Counted from the stretch's first letter, positions 17,482 through 26,669 are shown. The stretch is DNA of 64,000 nt from JAJISG01 sp964347325 (GCA_964347325.1 CAYFYA010000010.1:9721-73720); one strand, 5' to 3'. Numbers and translations are program-made. Notes: generated by a model from the sequence alone, not told the origin.

Positions 17482-18407
17482 CTCGAACGGACTGCGATCG
17501 ACTCCAACCGCTCCACGAGCTTGCAGGACTGGCAGACCTCGTTGCCCGTGGGCTCTCCGCATCTCTGGCAAGCGGCAACCACCGTGGGGGGATGCTGGTC
17601 CAGGAGGCTAGGCTTCAGCGAGTCGTAGGTGCTAAGGAAGGCGTGACGCGTCCCTGGGGACCCATCCTCCAGCGCGTACAAAACCTCGCGGTACCTCGTC
17701 CTCAGGGCCCTCTCGGCGTAGGGACAGGTGCCCTCATCGAAGGGGATTCCCTTTAGCAGGGCGTAGAGGTAGACCTCCTTCTCAGGAATCGTCCTGAGGG
17801 GCTGGACCCTGGGCACCAGGCCGGGTTGGACGCTGCCGTGGGGACCCATTCTGGCGAGTCTGCCAAGGTCGGCGCGACCGAGGTTCATTAGGAAGGACTG
17901 CACCGTATCGTCGAGATTCAGGCCGGTGGAGAGGTAGTCGGCGTCTGCCATCTTACCCAGGGCGTTCAGGGCCTTGCGCCGGAAGACGCCGCAGTAGCTG
18001 CACGGGATGGATTGCGGGTCCGTGCTGACGACTTCGTCCATCTCCCAACCGACGAGGTCCTTGTAGGTGATGATGCGGTGTTCCAGGTCGAGTTCCCGAC
18101 ACATGCTCTTCGCTGAGGCGATGCTAGGAGGCCGGTAGTGCCGGATGCCCTCGTCGACGGTGACCGCCACGATCTCGACATCACCTCGCCTTCCAAGAAT
18201 CGTGTGCATCAAGTATGTCGCCACGCTGCTGTCCTTCCCGCCGGACAGGGCGCAGGCGATCCTCGTCTTCCCGTCGAGGCTCAGCTGCTGACGAACCTCG
18301 CGCTTGACCCTCTTCTCCACAAAGGACTGGAAGTGGGAGGAGCACAAATGCGCCCCGCTGTAGCGGATGGCTGCCACGGCCTCCACGCCACAGCGGTCAC
18401 AGTTCAC
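17478..18407 (-). CDS. tRNA 2-thiolation protein, TtuA/Ncs6-like
   Basis: This family adenylates and thiolates uridine or cytidine in tRNA using a [4Fe-4S] cluster. The 309 residues have an N-terminal zinc ribbon (Cys3, Cys6, Cys22, His25), a PP-loop LSGGKDS at 54-60, and the internal Cys pair PCSYCGVFRR. A further GTCPY cysteine matches the cluster ligands, and a C-terminal zinc ribbon (CQRC...CQSC) closes the protein. I chose the GTG at 18407 because a TATA box at 18428-18435 is centred 25 bases upstream, which fits a leaderless mRNA. A longer reading would run into the divergent gene's promoter and coding region. A TtuB-like sulfur carrier was not seen nearby. Confidence 0.85.
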   Translation of the reverse strand: MNCDRCGVEAVAAIRYSGAHLCSSHFQSFVEKRVKREVRQQLSLDGKTRIACALSGGKDSSVATYLMHTILGRRGDVEIVAVTVDEGIRHYRPPSIASAKSMCRELDLEHRIITYKDLVGWEMDEVVSTDPQSIPCSYCGVFRRKALNALGKMADADYLSTGLNLDDTVQSFLMNLGRADLGRLARMGPHGSVQPGLVPRVQPLRTIPEKEVYLYALLKGIPFDEGTCPYAERALRTRYREVLYALEDGSPGTRHAFLSTYDSLKPSLLDQHPPTVVAACQRCGEPTGNEVCQSCKLVERLESIAVRSS

Positions 18408-18427
18408 ACCTTGCCATCCCCGCGATT

Positions 18428-18435
18428 CTATTAAA
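18428..18435 (-). promoter_or_regulatory. TATA box for the TtuA-like gene (leaderless)
   Basis: TTTAATAG on the minus strand is centred about 25 bases upstream of the GTG at 18407, so transcription would start at or next to the start codon. Confidence 0.55.
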
Positions 18436-18497
18436 GGTAGGCGCGGGCTTCTGGTTGGCCCCCTGTACTCCCCCGAACATACATTCCCTTCACGCGT

Positions 18498-18505
18498 TTT
18501 ATATA
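18498..18505 (+). promoter_or_regulatory. TATA box for the 96-residue protein gene (leaderless)
   Basis: TTTATATA, within GCGTTTTATATAGGG, is centred 26-27 bases upstream of the ATG at 18528. This is the clearest leaderless promoter in the window. Confidence 0.75.
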
Positions 18506-18527
18506 GGGCAGCAGAGCTGCCAATCTC

Positions 18528-18818
18528 ATGAAGCCCCTGACGGTCCAGTACGAGAAGCTCAAGAACTACGTGGACTCCTCCGGGATGTACCGCATGTACG
18601 AGGAGGGGGAGGAGGTCACCCTCGTCTTCGAGCCCACCTTCGTCGAAGCCACCTTTCACGGGACAGGGGCTAGAATCTTCATCGCTGGCATCCGCCAGGG
18701 CGACCTCGTGAACATCCAGCGCTTCGAGATCGAGGATGAGAGTGGTGAGCGTCGGGACCTGGACCTAGAGGCCGCGAGGGAGTCCCTGGCAGTCTGGCTG
18801 GAGACTGTGGAGGACTAG
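18528..18818 (+). CDS. Small conserved-looking protein of unknown function
   Basis: This 96-residue soluble acidic protein has predicted alternating strands (EEVTLVFEPTFVEATFHG, ARIFIAGIRQGDLVNIQRF) and a C-terminal helix. The strong TATA box exactly 26-27 bases upstream of its ATG supports it as a real gene on a leaderless mRNA. I recognise no family. It lies between a divergent tRNA-thiolation gene and the 7TM-ATP-grasp fusion, 72 bases upstream of the latter. Confidence 0.65.
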   Translation: MKPLTVQYEKLKNYVDSSGMYRMYEEGEEVTLVFEPTFVEATFHGTGARIFIAGIRQGDLVNIQRFEIEDESGERRDLDLEAARESLAVWLETVED

Positions 18819-18890
18819 TTCTCTTCATTGCTGATAATCGGAGCGTCAAACCTTTAGAGCCTCCCCGCAAGCAGATGGGTTTGCGAGGAC

Positions 18891-20630
18891 ATGAGGCAGC
18901 CTTCTCCACTGGCAAAGCACGGGCCCTTCGTCACCTTCATGGCGGCCCTAGCGGCTCTGAGCTACTACTTTCACCTCAACATCGACCTGGTCCTGCCCGC
19001 GCTTAACTCGGCCAGCATTCTGATGCAGTTGGCCCTAGGGGCCACGATCATCGCCGTCCTGCGCAACGTCGTAGGCATCAAGGCCTACGGGACCTTCGCC
19101 CCTGTCATCATCGCCCTCAGTTTCCTCTACACGGGCCTGCTCCTCGGTTTGCTCCTCTTCGCCATCGTTATGGTCATCATGATCCTCACCAGGGCGTCCT
19201 TCCAAGGTGAGCAGATCCAGCAGGCCCACCGGGCGGCCATCATGGTCTTCATGGTGGCCCTGACGGCAATCCTGTTCGCCGCCTTCGCCGCCCAGCTTGG
19301 ACAACCGGAGATCGCCTTCCTCCTCCTGTTCCCCGTCGTGATAACAGCCTGGTTCGCGGACCGGTTCCTGGAGCACGTCGACCGCGTGGGCCTTGGACCG
19401 CCGACGAAGTCGATGTTGTGGACAGTCGTCCTGGTTGCGGCTGCCTACCTCGTCATGGTCCAGGAGCCCTTGGTGAACCTCCTCGTGAGGGAGCCCCTGA
19501 CGTGGCCCGCCTTTGTGATCGTCCACTGGCTCCTGGGGACGAGGGTCAAGATCCGCGTCTCGGAGAAGATGAGGTTCGGTTCCCTGAAGAGGCTGGAGGA
19601 CGTGATGCTTCAGGGGGGAGTCTCGCAGACAATCCTCACTATTAGGCGCAGGAACACCGACTACCTTGACAAGTACAACCCTGCGGAACTCATGACGGAG
19701 CTCAACAAGTCAAAGGCTAAGGCCCTCCTCCTGTCCAGCGGCATCCCGGTCCCCGACAACTACCTACTCGTATCGAAGCGGGAGGACCTGGCCGAGGCCA
19801 TAGATGTCGCCATGAGAGCTCCTGGCTTTGTGCTCAAGCCCTCCGAAGGATTCGGTGGCGAGGGCATCATAGTCGTCCACCGCCGGGAGGGGGACGTCTT
19901 CGTCACCAGCGAGGGAAGGTTGAGGAGCGAGGATCTCATCCAGCACCTCACCAACATCCTCGATGGAGCCTACAACGATGGACGGCCCGACGAGGCTCTC
20001 GTCGAGGCCCTCGTGGAGAACCATCCGGCCCTGAAGCCCATCGCCCCACGGGGAGTGCCCGACGTCCGTGTGATCTGCTTCCTAGGCTACCCGGTGATGG
20101 CGATGCTCCGCCTTCCCACCAGGCGCTCTGGTGGCAAGGCCAACCTGCACATGGGAGCCGTGGGTGCCGGCGTTGAGATCTCCACTGGCTCCATCAACTT
20201 CGCCACCTGGAAGGGGCAGCTGGTGCGGCGCCACCCGGACACGGGGAAGAAGCTCCTGGGATTCCAGGTGCCCTTCTGGGAGGACATCCTAGAGATAGCC
20301 TCCGAGGCACAGAGGATCTCAGGACTGGGCTTCGCGGGGGTGGACATCGTCTTCGACAACCTCAGGGGACCCCTGGTGCTCGAGGTCAACCGCCGACCTG
20401 GTCTGGAGATCCAGAAGGCCAACGGCACGGGGCTGCTCCCACGCTTGGAGGCGCTGAAGAGCCTCGGCGAGGTCCAGGAGCCCTCCGAGGTTAGGGTCCT
20501 AAGGGTCATGGAGATGGACCGACACGACTGGAAGCTACCGGTTCCCTCGGCCCACATCGAGCCGGAGTCTCCGGTGAGCGAGGAGGTGCCGCTGACCTCC
20601 TTGCCGCCCGAGAAGGGGGGTCCGAAGTGA
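18891..20630 (+). CDS. Fusion of a UUP1-type 7TM domain with an alpha-L-glutamate-ligase-like ATP-grasp enzyme
   Basis: The N-terminal ~215 residues hold about seven helices and match the 7TM region of 'inactive transglutaminase fused to 7TM' (UUP1) proteins: NVVGIKAYGTFAPVIIALSF, then PVVITAWFADRFLEHVDRVG. The C-terminal ~330 residues match the RimK-related ATP-grasp ligase of the same bacterial operons: RRRNTDYLDKYNP, nucleotide-binding VLKPSEGFGGEGIIVV (~312), MLRLPTRRSGGKANLHMG, and metal-binding VLEVNRRPGLEIQ (~494). In bacteria these are separate neighbouring genes, usually with a retropepsin-like protease gene. Here they are one polypeptide, and the next gene, overlapping by four bases, encodes a subtilase. 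The expected reaction is ATP-dependent amide-bond formation on an amino acid or peptide at the membrane; the substrate is unknown. Confidence 0.82.
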   Translation: MRQPSPLAKHGPFVTFMAALAALSYYFHLNIDLVLPALNSASILMQLALGATIIAVLRNVVGIKAYGTFAPVIIALSFLYTGLLLGLLLFAIVMVIMILTRASFQGEQIQQAHRAAIMVFMVALTAILFAAFAAQLGQPEIAFLLLFPVVITAWFADRFLEHVDRVGLGPPTKSMLWTVVLVAAAYLVMVQEPLVNLLVREPLTWPAFVIVHWLLGTRVKIRVSEKMRFGSLKRLEDVMLQGGVSQTILTIRRRNTDYLDKYNPAELMTELNKSKAKALLLSSGIPVPDNYLLVSKREDLAEAIDVAMRAPGFVLKPSEGFGGEGIIVVHRREGDVFVTSEGRLRSEDLIQHLTNILDGAYNDGRPDEALVEALVENHPALKPIAPRGVPDVRVICFLGYPVMAMLRLPTRRSGGKANLHMGAVGAGVEISTGSINFATWKGQLVRRHPDTGKKLLGFQVPFWEDILEIASEAQRISGLGFAGVDIVFDNLRGPLVLEVNRRPGLEIQKANGTGLLPRLEALKSLGEVQEPSEVRVLRVMEMDRHDWKLPVPSAHIEPESPVSEEVPLTSLPPEKGGPK

Positions 20631-21742
20631 GCGAGGAGGAGAAAGCCAGGGAAGTGGTCAGACAGGTGCGGCGGGCTGGCATCCGCCAAGTCCTGGTTGT
20701 GGCGGGGGCCCTCTTCGCAGCGAGCTGTATCGTCATCTCTCTGGCCGCAGCAGGGGTGATGAGCCTGCCCCTGGAGGGCGTCCCCATAGAGGGTGATCCC
20801 TGGGTCCTCGAGTCCGTCCAGGCAGACCGCCTGCGAGCCAGGGGGTATGACGGTAGTGGTGTCACCGTCTGCCTTGTCGACTCTGGAATCGACCTGATAC
20901 ATCCCGACCTGGCTTCGATCCCCCTAGTGGCTTGGAGAGATTTCGTCGAGGGGGAGCCCTATCCCTACGATGACGGTGGTCACGGCACAGCTATGGCTGG
21001 CCTCATCGCCGCCCGCGGAAGGTTGAGTGGCATCGCCCCAGGTGTCTCCCTGATGGTTGTCAAGGCCCTGAGGTCCAACGGGACCGGCAGTTCGGACACC
21101 ATCGGCAAGGCCATCAGGTTCTGCTCGGACCCCAACAGGGACGGGAATACCTCCGACGGGGCAGACATCATTAGCCTCTCCCTGGGCGCTCAGACCACTC
21201 CCCTCAGGACCAACTCGGCCGCCCTGGCAGCGGTGGAGGCCGTCGAGGCTGGCATCTTCGTAGTGTCTTCAGCGGGGAACGACGGTCGGGAGGACGATGG
21301 GGATGTAGGCACTCCGGCCGACGAACCCCTCGTCATCGCCGTCGGCGCCTTGAACCGGAGAATGGAGATCGCGGCCTTCAGCTCGAAGGGGGAGAACGGC
21401 CTCCCTTCAAGTCCCTCCCGTACCGACCCCAACAGGAAACCCGAGTTCGTGGTTCCTGGGGTGGCCCTTCTGACGACGTCAAGGACCTCCTCCTACACAG
21501 TCATGACGGGAACGTCGGTTTCGGCGGCCCTTGTGTCTGGACTCCTGGCCCTCCTGCTGGAGGCCAATCCCGAGTACAGGAAGGGGAGTGAGGCGACGGT
21601 CGAGCAGGTCAAGCGTATGCTCATGGACACGGCCCTACCCCTGGAGGACCAGCAGACGCCTCACGATGACTGGTATGGGTATGGCCTTGTGCAGGTCTAT
21701 CAGGTTTACCTGCGAATGTACTCGACCCAGCCAGCGTCGTGA
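20627..21742 (+). CDS. Membrane-anchored subtilisin-like serine protease (S8)
   Basis: In this 371-residue protein a charged N-terminus and one transmembrane helix (~20-44) tether a subtilase domain outside the cell. The catalytic triad is visible: Asp85 in CLVDSGID, His119 in GGHGTAMAG, and Ser297 in TGTSVSAALVSG. The oxyanion Asn lies in SSAGNDG. The Ser motif departs from the common GTSMSAPHV (Val for Met, Ala-Ala-Leu for Ala-Pro-His). There is little room for a separate pro-domain. The GTG start overlaps the stop of the 7TM-ATP-grasp gene (GTGA), so the two are coupled. The protease takes the place held by a protease of another fold in bacterial UUP1 operons. Confidence 0.9.
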   Translation: MSEEEKAREVVRQVRRAGIRQVLVVAGALFAASCIVISLAAAGVMSLPLEGVPIEGDPWVLESVQADRLRARGYDGSGVTVCLVDSGIDLIHPDLASIPLVAWRDFVEGEPYPYDDGGHGTAMAGLIAARGRLSGIAPGVSLMVVKALRSNGTGSSDTIGKAIRFCSDPNRDGNTSDGADIISLSLGAQTTPLRTNSAALAAVEAVEAGIFVVSSAGNDGREDDGDVGTPADEPLVIAVGALNRRMEIAAFSSKGENGLPSSPSRTDPNRKPEFVVPGVALLTTSRTSSYTVMTGTSVSAALVSGLLALLLEANPEYRKGSEATVEQVKRMLMDTALPLEDQQTPHDDWYGYGLVQVYQVYLRMYSTQPAS

Positions 21743-21824
21743 CGTCACTGGGAAGAGTATCATTTCGGGGAAGGATAGAGCAAGCTTTTTGTAGCCAGCG
21801 AGGAGACGGACTCGTGGTGATTAC

Positions 21825-22160
21825 CTGGACATAGTTCAGGTCGCAGTCCTGCTCCTCGGGATTACCCTGGGCTGGCTGCTGATGTTCGCCGTCCGGCGAT
21901 ACAGGGTCCAATGGGGAGCCTTCGCCAGCTTCATGACCGTCATCCTGGGCATCAGCATGGTCAAGTTCCTCTACGCCCAGGACCTGCTTCCCTATTACGC
22001 CATAGGTCTCTTCGTCGGCTTCTTTGCCAACGTAATCGTGAGGCTGGTGGGGAAGATCGTTGGCGGTCGTGTCGGCGATGGTCTGCTGGAGATCTCGGCG
22101 TACAAGGTGAGGGCAGAGACGGGACCTGCAGAGCTGTCGGAGACTCGTCAGGAATCCTGA
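21825..22160 (+). CDS. Small three-helix membrane protein, probable CTG start
   Basis: From the first standard start (ATG at 21882) the protein has 92 residues and begins in the middle of a hydrophobic helix. The frame is open upstream to a stop at 21792-21794 but contains no ATG, GTG or TTG there. A CTG at 21825 lies 3 bases after GGTGAT (21816-21821), which matches the downstream part of the archaeal anti-Shine-Dalgarno complement. It would give a 111-residue protein starting with a complete helix (MDIVQVAVLLLGITLGWLLM) followed by two more. A Gly/Arg loop and polar tail follow. Function is unknown. It lies 82 bases after the subtilase gene and may belong to its operon. Confidence 0.55.
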   Translation: MDIVQVAVLLLGITLGWLLMFAVRRYRVQWGAFASFMTVILGISMVKFLYAQDLLPYYAIGLFVGFFANVIVRLVGKIVGGRVGDGLLEISAYKVRAETGPAELSETRQES

Positions 22161-22261
22161 GGGATACCAAAGGCCGACCGCTCTCTACGTGACTCCGTGC
22201 CGAGGGTGCAAAACCTACAGAAAACTAGAAGTGCCAACTCGCTTTAGTCGAATGCTACGAT

Positions 22262-24994
22262 ATGTCATTCTTCCGCTATGCCCTCCTGGACATAGTCCGA
22301 GGTCGTCGGCGGACCTTCTCAGCGATCCTAGGGATCGTCTTGGCCATCACCTTCCTTGCTGGGACCTATATCGCCATCGACTCCTCAACGCGGGCCACGC
22401 TGGAGGGAATGCTGGCCGGAGTCAACGGCGACTTCACGGTGGGGGCCAATCGTGGGAGCGCCAGTGACCTTCAGCAGATTCTGCAGGTTTATCCTGGCGT
22501 GGTCGACTCTGCGGTCTTCTATCGGGGCTACGTTGGAGATCTGGGGACCGGTGGTGAGATCACTAGGGTCGGAGCTGAAACGACCTTCGTCGACCCCGAG
22601 AAGCTCCCTCGGATTTGGCGGGATGCGGAGGTTGTGGGCTCCTTGGAGTTGCCGAGAGGCACGGTCGCCCTGACGCAGTCACTAGCCAGTTTCCTCGACA
22701 TCGGAATCGGAGAGAACGTCACTCTGGTGAACTTCGCCTGGGACCCCGTCGATGAGGAGCCGGTCACTTACCAGCTGAACCTCACGGTTGAGGCCCTGGT
22801 TACGATGTCTAGGCCGTCCGAAGCAGCGCCCTTCGGACCCGTTTTCTGGTACGATGAGTGGGTGGTCCTGATGCATATCCGGGATGTGGAGTGGATCGGG
22901 GAGCAGCTGTCTCTATCCCCCGGCTACGCCAGATTGGCGGCAGAGGTTTGGGTAGATAGGGGCCGCTTCATCAACCCCTATGACATAGAGAGTTCGAGGC
23001 GCGAGCTGGCGCGGTTCGAGCGGGGTCTTGAACAGGCCCTGGTCTCCTTCAATGCTTCAGTCTCTGACAACGTCTCCTTCGCTTTGAGCCTCTACGAAAC
23101 CCAGATCACTAGCCAGCGGGTAATCTACCTGATACTCTCCGCACCCGTTCTGCTCCTGGGCCTCTACCTCGGTGCAGTCGGCGTGGACCTGGGCCATGCT
23201 GAGCGGCGTCGGGAGCTCGCCGTCCTCAAAACCCGGGGCGCGGGGGGAGGCCAGGTCTTGGGCCTGCTGCTCCTGGGGGCGGTGCTGAGCGGGATCCTGG
23301 CCACAGCCATCGGCCTCGTTGCGGGTATTGGCCTGAGCCGTCTCCTCCTCACGGTGGTTAACCCCTTTGCCCTAGAGGTCGCCCCCGCCTACGACGTGAT
23401 CGTCCTCTCCGTCGGGACAGTCATCACAGTGGCCGCCTTCAGCGTGGTCTTCATGCTCCTGGCAAGCTACCGCTCAGCCAAGCGGACGGCAAAGCTGCCT
23501 GTGGCGGAGACCCTTCGGTACTACGCTCCCGGAGAGACGAAGATAGATTACAGACCCACAATCGACATCGTCCTGGTGAGCCTAGGCATCATCGCGCTCG
23601 CTGGGACCTGGTTCGTCCGCTTCAACCCGGATAACTTCGTCTCTTTCCTCGTGGGCATCATCTTCACGGTCCTCCTCCCCTTGGCCCCCGTCTTCCTCAT
23701 CGTGGGCGCCACGCGCCTCCTAACTCGGAGCACCGGGCGCATCTACGGTTGGGCCGCGCGTCTCTGGAAGCCCATCGCCGGGGGCCTGCACTCCATCATC
23801 AACAAGAACCTCGCCAGGAATCCCCGGCGCTCATCCAACGTGGCTGTCATCATCGCCCTGGGCCTCGCCTTCGGACTCTTCATCTTCGCCTTCCTGGGTT
23901 CGACCGTCGCCAACCAGCAGAGGACAATCAGAGCATCGATTGGCGCCGACATCAACGTTCGAACCGCTCCATTGGACGACGCTTCCTTCCTCCAGAACCT
24001 GAGCTCAGTGCCCCAGGTATCTGGAATCTCTGTTGTAAGGGTGGTCTACGCGGAGGTCTACGGCAGAGGCGTGCAGACCTACGGAGTGGATCCGGACACG
24101 CTCTTTGCCGTGACTCAGCCGGAATCCTGGTACTTCGATGGGATGTCCGCCGAAGCTGCAGCCGACGCTATCCGGGGGGAGGATCAGGTTCTCACATCCA
24201 AGGCGATGGCGGACTCGCTCTTCCTGGAGGTCGGGGACAGAATCCCCATCACTCAGGAGTACTACAACGAGACCGCCGGGAGGCCGGAGGACGTCACCGT
24301 CAACGTCACTGTGGCGGGCATCGTTCGTGCCCTTCCGGGCACCGTGGAATACACCTACACCGTCCCGTCTGCTCTATATGCGAGCCACGAGACCCTAGCG
24401 CCCTTCATTGAGAGGGAGGATGGCTTCTTTGGGGAGGGACAAATCCTCGTGGACCTCCAGCCAGGGGCCGACTGGCGGGAGGCGAAGGGGGTCATCGTGG
24501 CTATGGGTGTGAGCTATGTCCAAGTCTACGAGGAAGAGCTGCTCCGCGCCACCTCGGATCCCTTCTACCGCTCCGTCCTCGGCTTCATCAGCATGGAGGT
24601 CGCCTTCATCGTGGCCATCCTGACAGCGGGGCTGGGCCTCATTCTCTTCGCCGCCACCCTGGAGCGTGACGTGGAGTTCGCAGCTATCCGGGCCCGAGGA
24701 GCTAGCGGCTGGCAGGCATCCGGCCTAATAACCGGCGAGGCCTCCTCCATCATGATCGTAGGGTTGGTGATTGGGACGGTGGTGGGCCTGGTTGTTGCCT
24801 ACTTCATATTCCAAGTCTTCATCATCTCCTTCGGGCCTCAGGAGCCCCTGGTGCCATTCCTCTTCGCCCTTCCCCTGGAGGGCGTTCTCTTGGTGGTCAT
24901 AACACCCATTGCCATGCTCCTAACGGCTCTCCTCATAGCCTGGCGCGTGGCTCGCATGAACGTGGCGAGGGTGCTGAAGCTCCGAGGTGGTTGA
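22262..24994 (+). CDS. MacB/FtsX-type ABC transporter permease
   Basis: This is a 910-residue permease. An N-terminal helix (~18-40) is followed by an extracytoplasmic domain to ~280. A first FtsX-like helix group lies at ~285-305, 335-370 and 380-405. Four-to-five further helices (~435-550) and a second extracytoplasmic domain (~550-775, with several sequons) follow. A second FtsX-like group occupies ~778-800, 830-855 and 872-900. The duplicated layout is typical of the large LolCE/MacB-like permeases that export lipoproteins, peptides or other amphipathic substrates by mechanotransmission. The ATPase gene follows with an 8-base overlap. The ATG is at 22262; no strong promoter was seen in the 101 bases upstream. 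Confidence 0.88.
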   Translation: MSFFRYALLDIVRGRRRTFSAILGIVLAITFLAGTYIAIDSSTRATLEGMLAGVNGDFTVGANRGSASDLQQILQVYPGVVDSAVFYRGYVGDLGTGGEITRVGAETTFVDPEKLPRIWRDAEVVGSLELPRGTVALTQSLASFLDIGIGENVTLVNFAWDPVDEEPVTYQLNLTVEALVTMSRPSEAAPFGPVFWYDEWVVLMHIRDVEWIGEQLSLSPGYARLAAEVWVDRGRFINPYDIESSRRELARFERGLEQALVSFNASVSDNVSFALSLYETQITSQRVIYLILSAPVLLLGLYLGAVGVDLGHAERRRELAVLKTRGAGGGQVLGLLLLGAVLSGILATAIGLVAGIGLSRLLLTVVNPFALEVAPAYDVIVLSVGTVITVAAFSVVFMLLASYRSAKRTAKLPVAETLRYYAPGETKIDYRPTIDIVLVSLGIIALAGTWFVRFNPDNFVSFLVGIIFTVLLPLAPVFLIVGATRLLTRSTGRIYGWAARLWKPIAGGLHSIINKNLARNPRRSSNVAVIIALGLAFGLFIFAFLGSTVANQQRTIRASIGADINVRTAPLDDASFLQNLSSVPQVSGISVVRVVYAEVYGRGVQTYGVDPDTLFAVTQPESWYFDGMSAEAAADAIRGEDQVLTSKAMADSLFLEVGDRIPITQEYYNETAGRPEDVTVNVTVAGIVRALPGTVEYTYTVPSALYASHETLAPFIEREDGFFGEGQILVDLQPGADWREAKGVIVAMGVSYVQVYEEELLRATSDPFYRSVLGFISMEVAFIVAILTAGLGLILFAATLERDVEFAAIRARGASGWQASGLITGEASSIMIVGLVIGTVVGLVVAYFIFQVFIISFGPQEPLVPFLFALPLEGVLLVVITPIAMLLTALLIAWRVARMNVARVLKLRGG

Positions 24995-25682
24995 GTTGCC
25001 TCAGATAGTGACGAAGGATCTGATCAAGGTGTATCGGGCGGGCAGGTCGGAGGTCATAGCCCTCCGCGGCCTGGACATGCAGATGGTAGACGGGGAGTTG
25101 GTGGCCATCCAAGGCCCCTCCGGGTGCGGGAAGACGACGCTTCTGAATCTCATCGGGGGTATCGACCGCCCCACCGCGGGACGGGTAGAGGTCGATGGAA
25201 CGAACATCGTGGACTACAGCGACGCCGAGCTGGTGCGATATCGCCGAGACCGAGTGGGGTTCGTCTTCCAGTTCTTTAACCTCGTTCCCACACTGACGGC
25301 CAGGGAGAACGTGGAGCTGCCACTGCGGTTGGCCAGCAAGCCCGCGACCCATCGGGACGGGCGGACGAAAGACCTCCTGAAGCTGGTGGGAATGGAGGAT
25401 CGGGCGGTCCACAGGCCCGACGAGCTGAGTGGCGGTGAGCAGCAGCGCATCGCCGTGGCAGTCGCCCTGGCCAACGATCCGGCCCTGGTTCTCGCTGATG
25501 AGCCTACGGGAGAGCTGGACACGGAGAACGGCCAGCGGGTCCTCGACCTGTTCGAGGTGTTGAACAGGGACCTGGGGAAGACGGTCCTCATCGTCACTCA
25601 TGACCAGCGGGTTTCGAAGATCGCCAGGCGTATCCTTAAGATCGAGGACGGGGCGATAGTCGGTGAGACAGTGCCCACCTAG
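24987..25682 (+). CDS. ABC transporter ATP-binding protein, MacB/LolD type
   Basis: This 231-residue nucleotide-binding subunit has Walker A GPSGCGKTT (~45-53), Q-loop FVFQFFNL, signature LSGGEQQR, Walker B LVLADEPTGELD and the switch His in VTHD. The EPTGxLD and FQFFNL forms are characteristic of the MacB/LolD/FtsE branch. It partners the permease encoded immediately upstream. Two starts are possible: the GTG at 24987, overlapping the permease stop, or a TTG at 24996 preceded by GAGGTGG. The difference is three residues. Confidence 0.93.
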   Translation: MVELPQIVTKDLIKVYRAGRSEVIALRGLDMQMVDGELVAIQGPSGCGKTTLLNLIGGIDRPTAGRVEVDGTNIVDYSDAELVRYRRDRVGFVFQFFNLVPTLTARENVELPLRLASKPATHRDGRTKDLLKLVGMEDRAVHRPDELSGGEQQRIAVAVALANDPALVLADEPTGELDTENGQRVLDLFEVLNRDLGKTVLIVTHDQRVSKIARRILKIEDGAIVGETVPT

Positions 25683-25709
25683 TCGCCCTGGACCGCCTGC
25701 GCCGAGCCC

Positions 25710-26669
25710 CTAATCCTCAGGCGGAGTCGTTCCTTCCTCGGCCTCCTCCCTCTCCTGTTCCTCTGGTGAACCTCTCCGCCTCCAACGTTCCTCCAATCGA
25801 GAGACGACTTCAGTTAGGCCTCCCTGGTCCTCTCCTTCAGAGGGCATCCGCCTCTGCTTCACCTTGATACGGAAGATGTCCCACGCCACTGGAATGCCAA
25901 TCAGCAACAGAACTAGGACGCCAAGGGAGGTCCAACTATTGCCTGCGACCCGACCGTCCCCGATGGCGTAGGTGCCGGTGAGGACGAGCCTGAGCAGGCC
26001 CAACCAGGGAAGCTCCCCCCGGGCTCGCCCTAAGACCCAGCTGTGACGGACCAGGGGTCTGTCGTACTCGGGAGCGTTGTTATCTCCCATGGTGACGTAG
26101 CAGGGGTTCTCCTGCGTGCACCTCGGGGAGACGACCTGTGAGGTGAAGGTGCTCATGAAGAACTCGATGGAGAGGTCCCTGAAGGTGGCGTTATGGATAA
26201 ACACCTCGTCCGGCGATTGGAGGCCGAGAGGGGAGGATGCGCTCGCGTCCCAATCCACCCCCCGCTCCAAGTTGAGCAGCGAGGGGATGTCGAAGCCTGC
26301 CACGGAGTCGTTCCAGAGGAGACGGAACATCGGTCGGTGTATTATGAGCCGATTGTCCGTCAGCCTCCGGAAAAGAAGGACATCGCCGTAGTCGCCGAAG
26401 GTCGCGTAGCCCGTGGCTCTACCCTCCACATAGGTGATGACTTCCTGCGGCGACGAGATGGCCTGCGGTATGATGACGTCACCGATATCTGCGACCCCGA
26501 AGGAGCTGGTCTGGTTGTTGTGCTGCATGCTCCCGCTCTCGATGACGACCAACGGTGGCCAGTTCCCAGAAAAGAGGAAGAGGCCGCCCAGGACGACGGC
26601 CGCCACGACGCCGATGAGCAGCAGGACATAGAAGAGCTTCATCAACGCAGGAGGAATCTCCGGGTCCAT
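25710..26669 (-). CDS. Signal peptidase I (archaeal/Sec11 type)
   Basis: This enzyme removes signal peptides from secreted proteins on the outer face of the membrane. In 319 residues, an N-terminal helix (~9-33) precedes the catalytic Ser47 in ESGSM. His111 in RLIIHRPM replaces the bacterial Lys. Asp196 lies in GDNNAPEYD. This Ser-His-Asp set marks the archaeal/ER class. A second helix near 255-275 and an acidic-basic cytoplasmic tail end the protein. The insert between His and Asp (~85 residues) is long. I chose the ATG at 26669 because AGGAGG directly precedes it; a longer reading would overlap the divergent RFC promoter. It probably serves the many large secreted proteins in this window. 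Confidence 0.88.
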   Translation of the reverse strand: MDPEIPPALMKLFYVLLLIGVVAAVVLGGLFLFSGNWPPLVVIESGSMQHNNQTSSFGVADIGDVIIPQAISSPQEVITYVEGRATGYATFGDYGDVLLFRRLTDNRLIIHRPMFRLLWNDSVAGFDIPSLLNLERGVDWDASASSPLGLQSPDEVFIHNATFRDLSIEFFMSTFTSQVVSPRCTQENPCYVTMGDNNAPEYDRPLVRHSWVLGRARGELPWLGLLRLVLTGTYAIGDGRVAGNSWTSLGVLVLLLIGIPVAWDIFRIKVKQRRMPSEGEDQGGLTEVVSRLEERWRRRGSPEEQEREEAEEGTTPPED

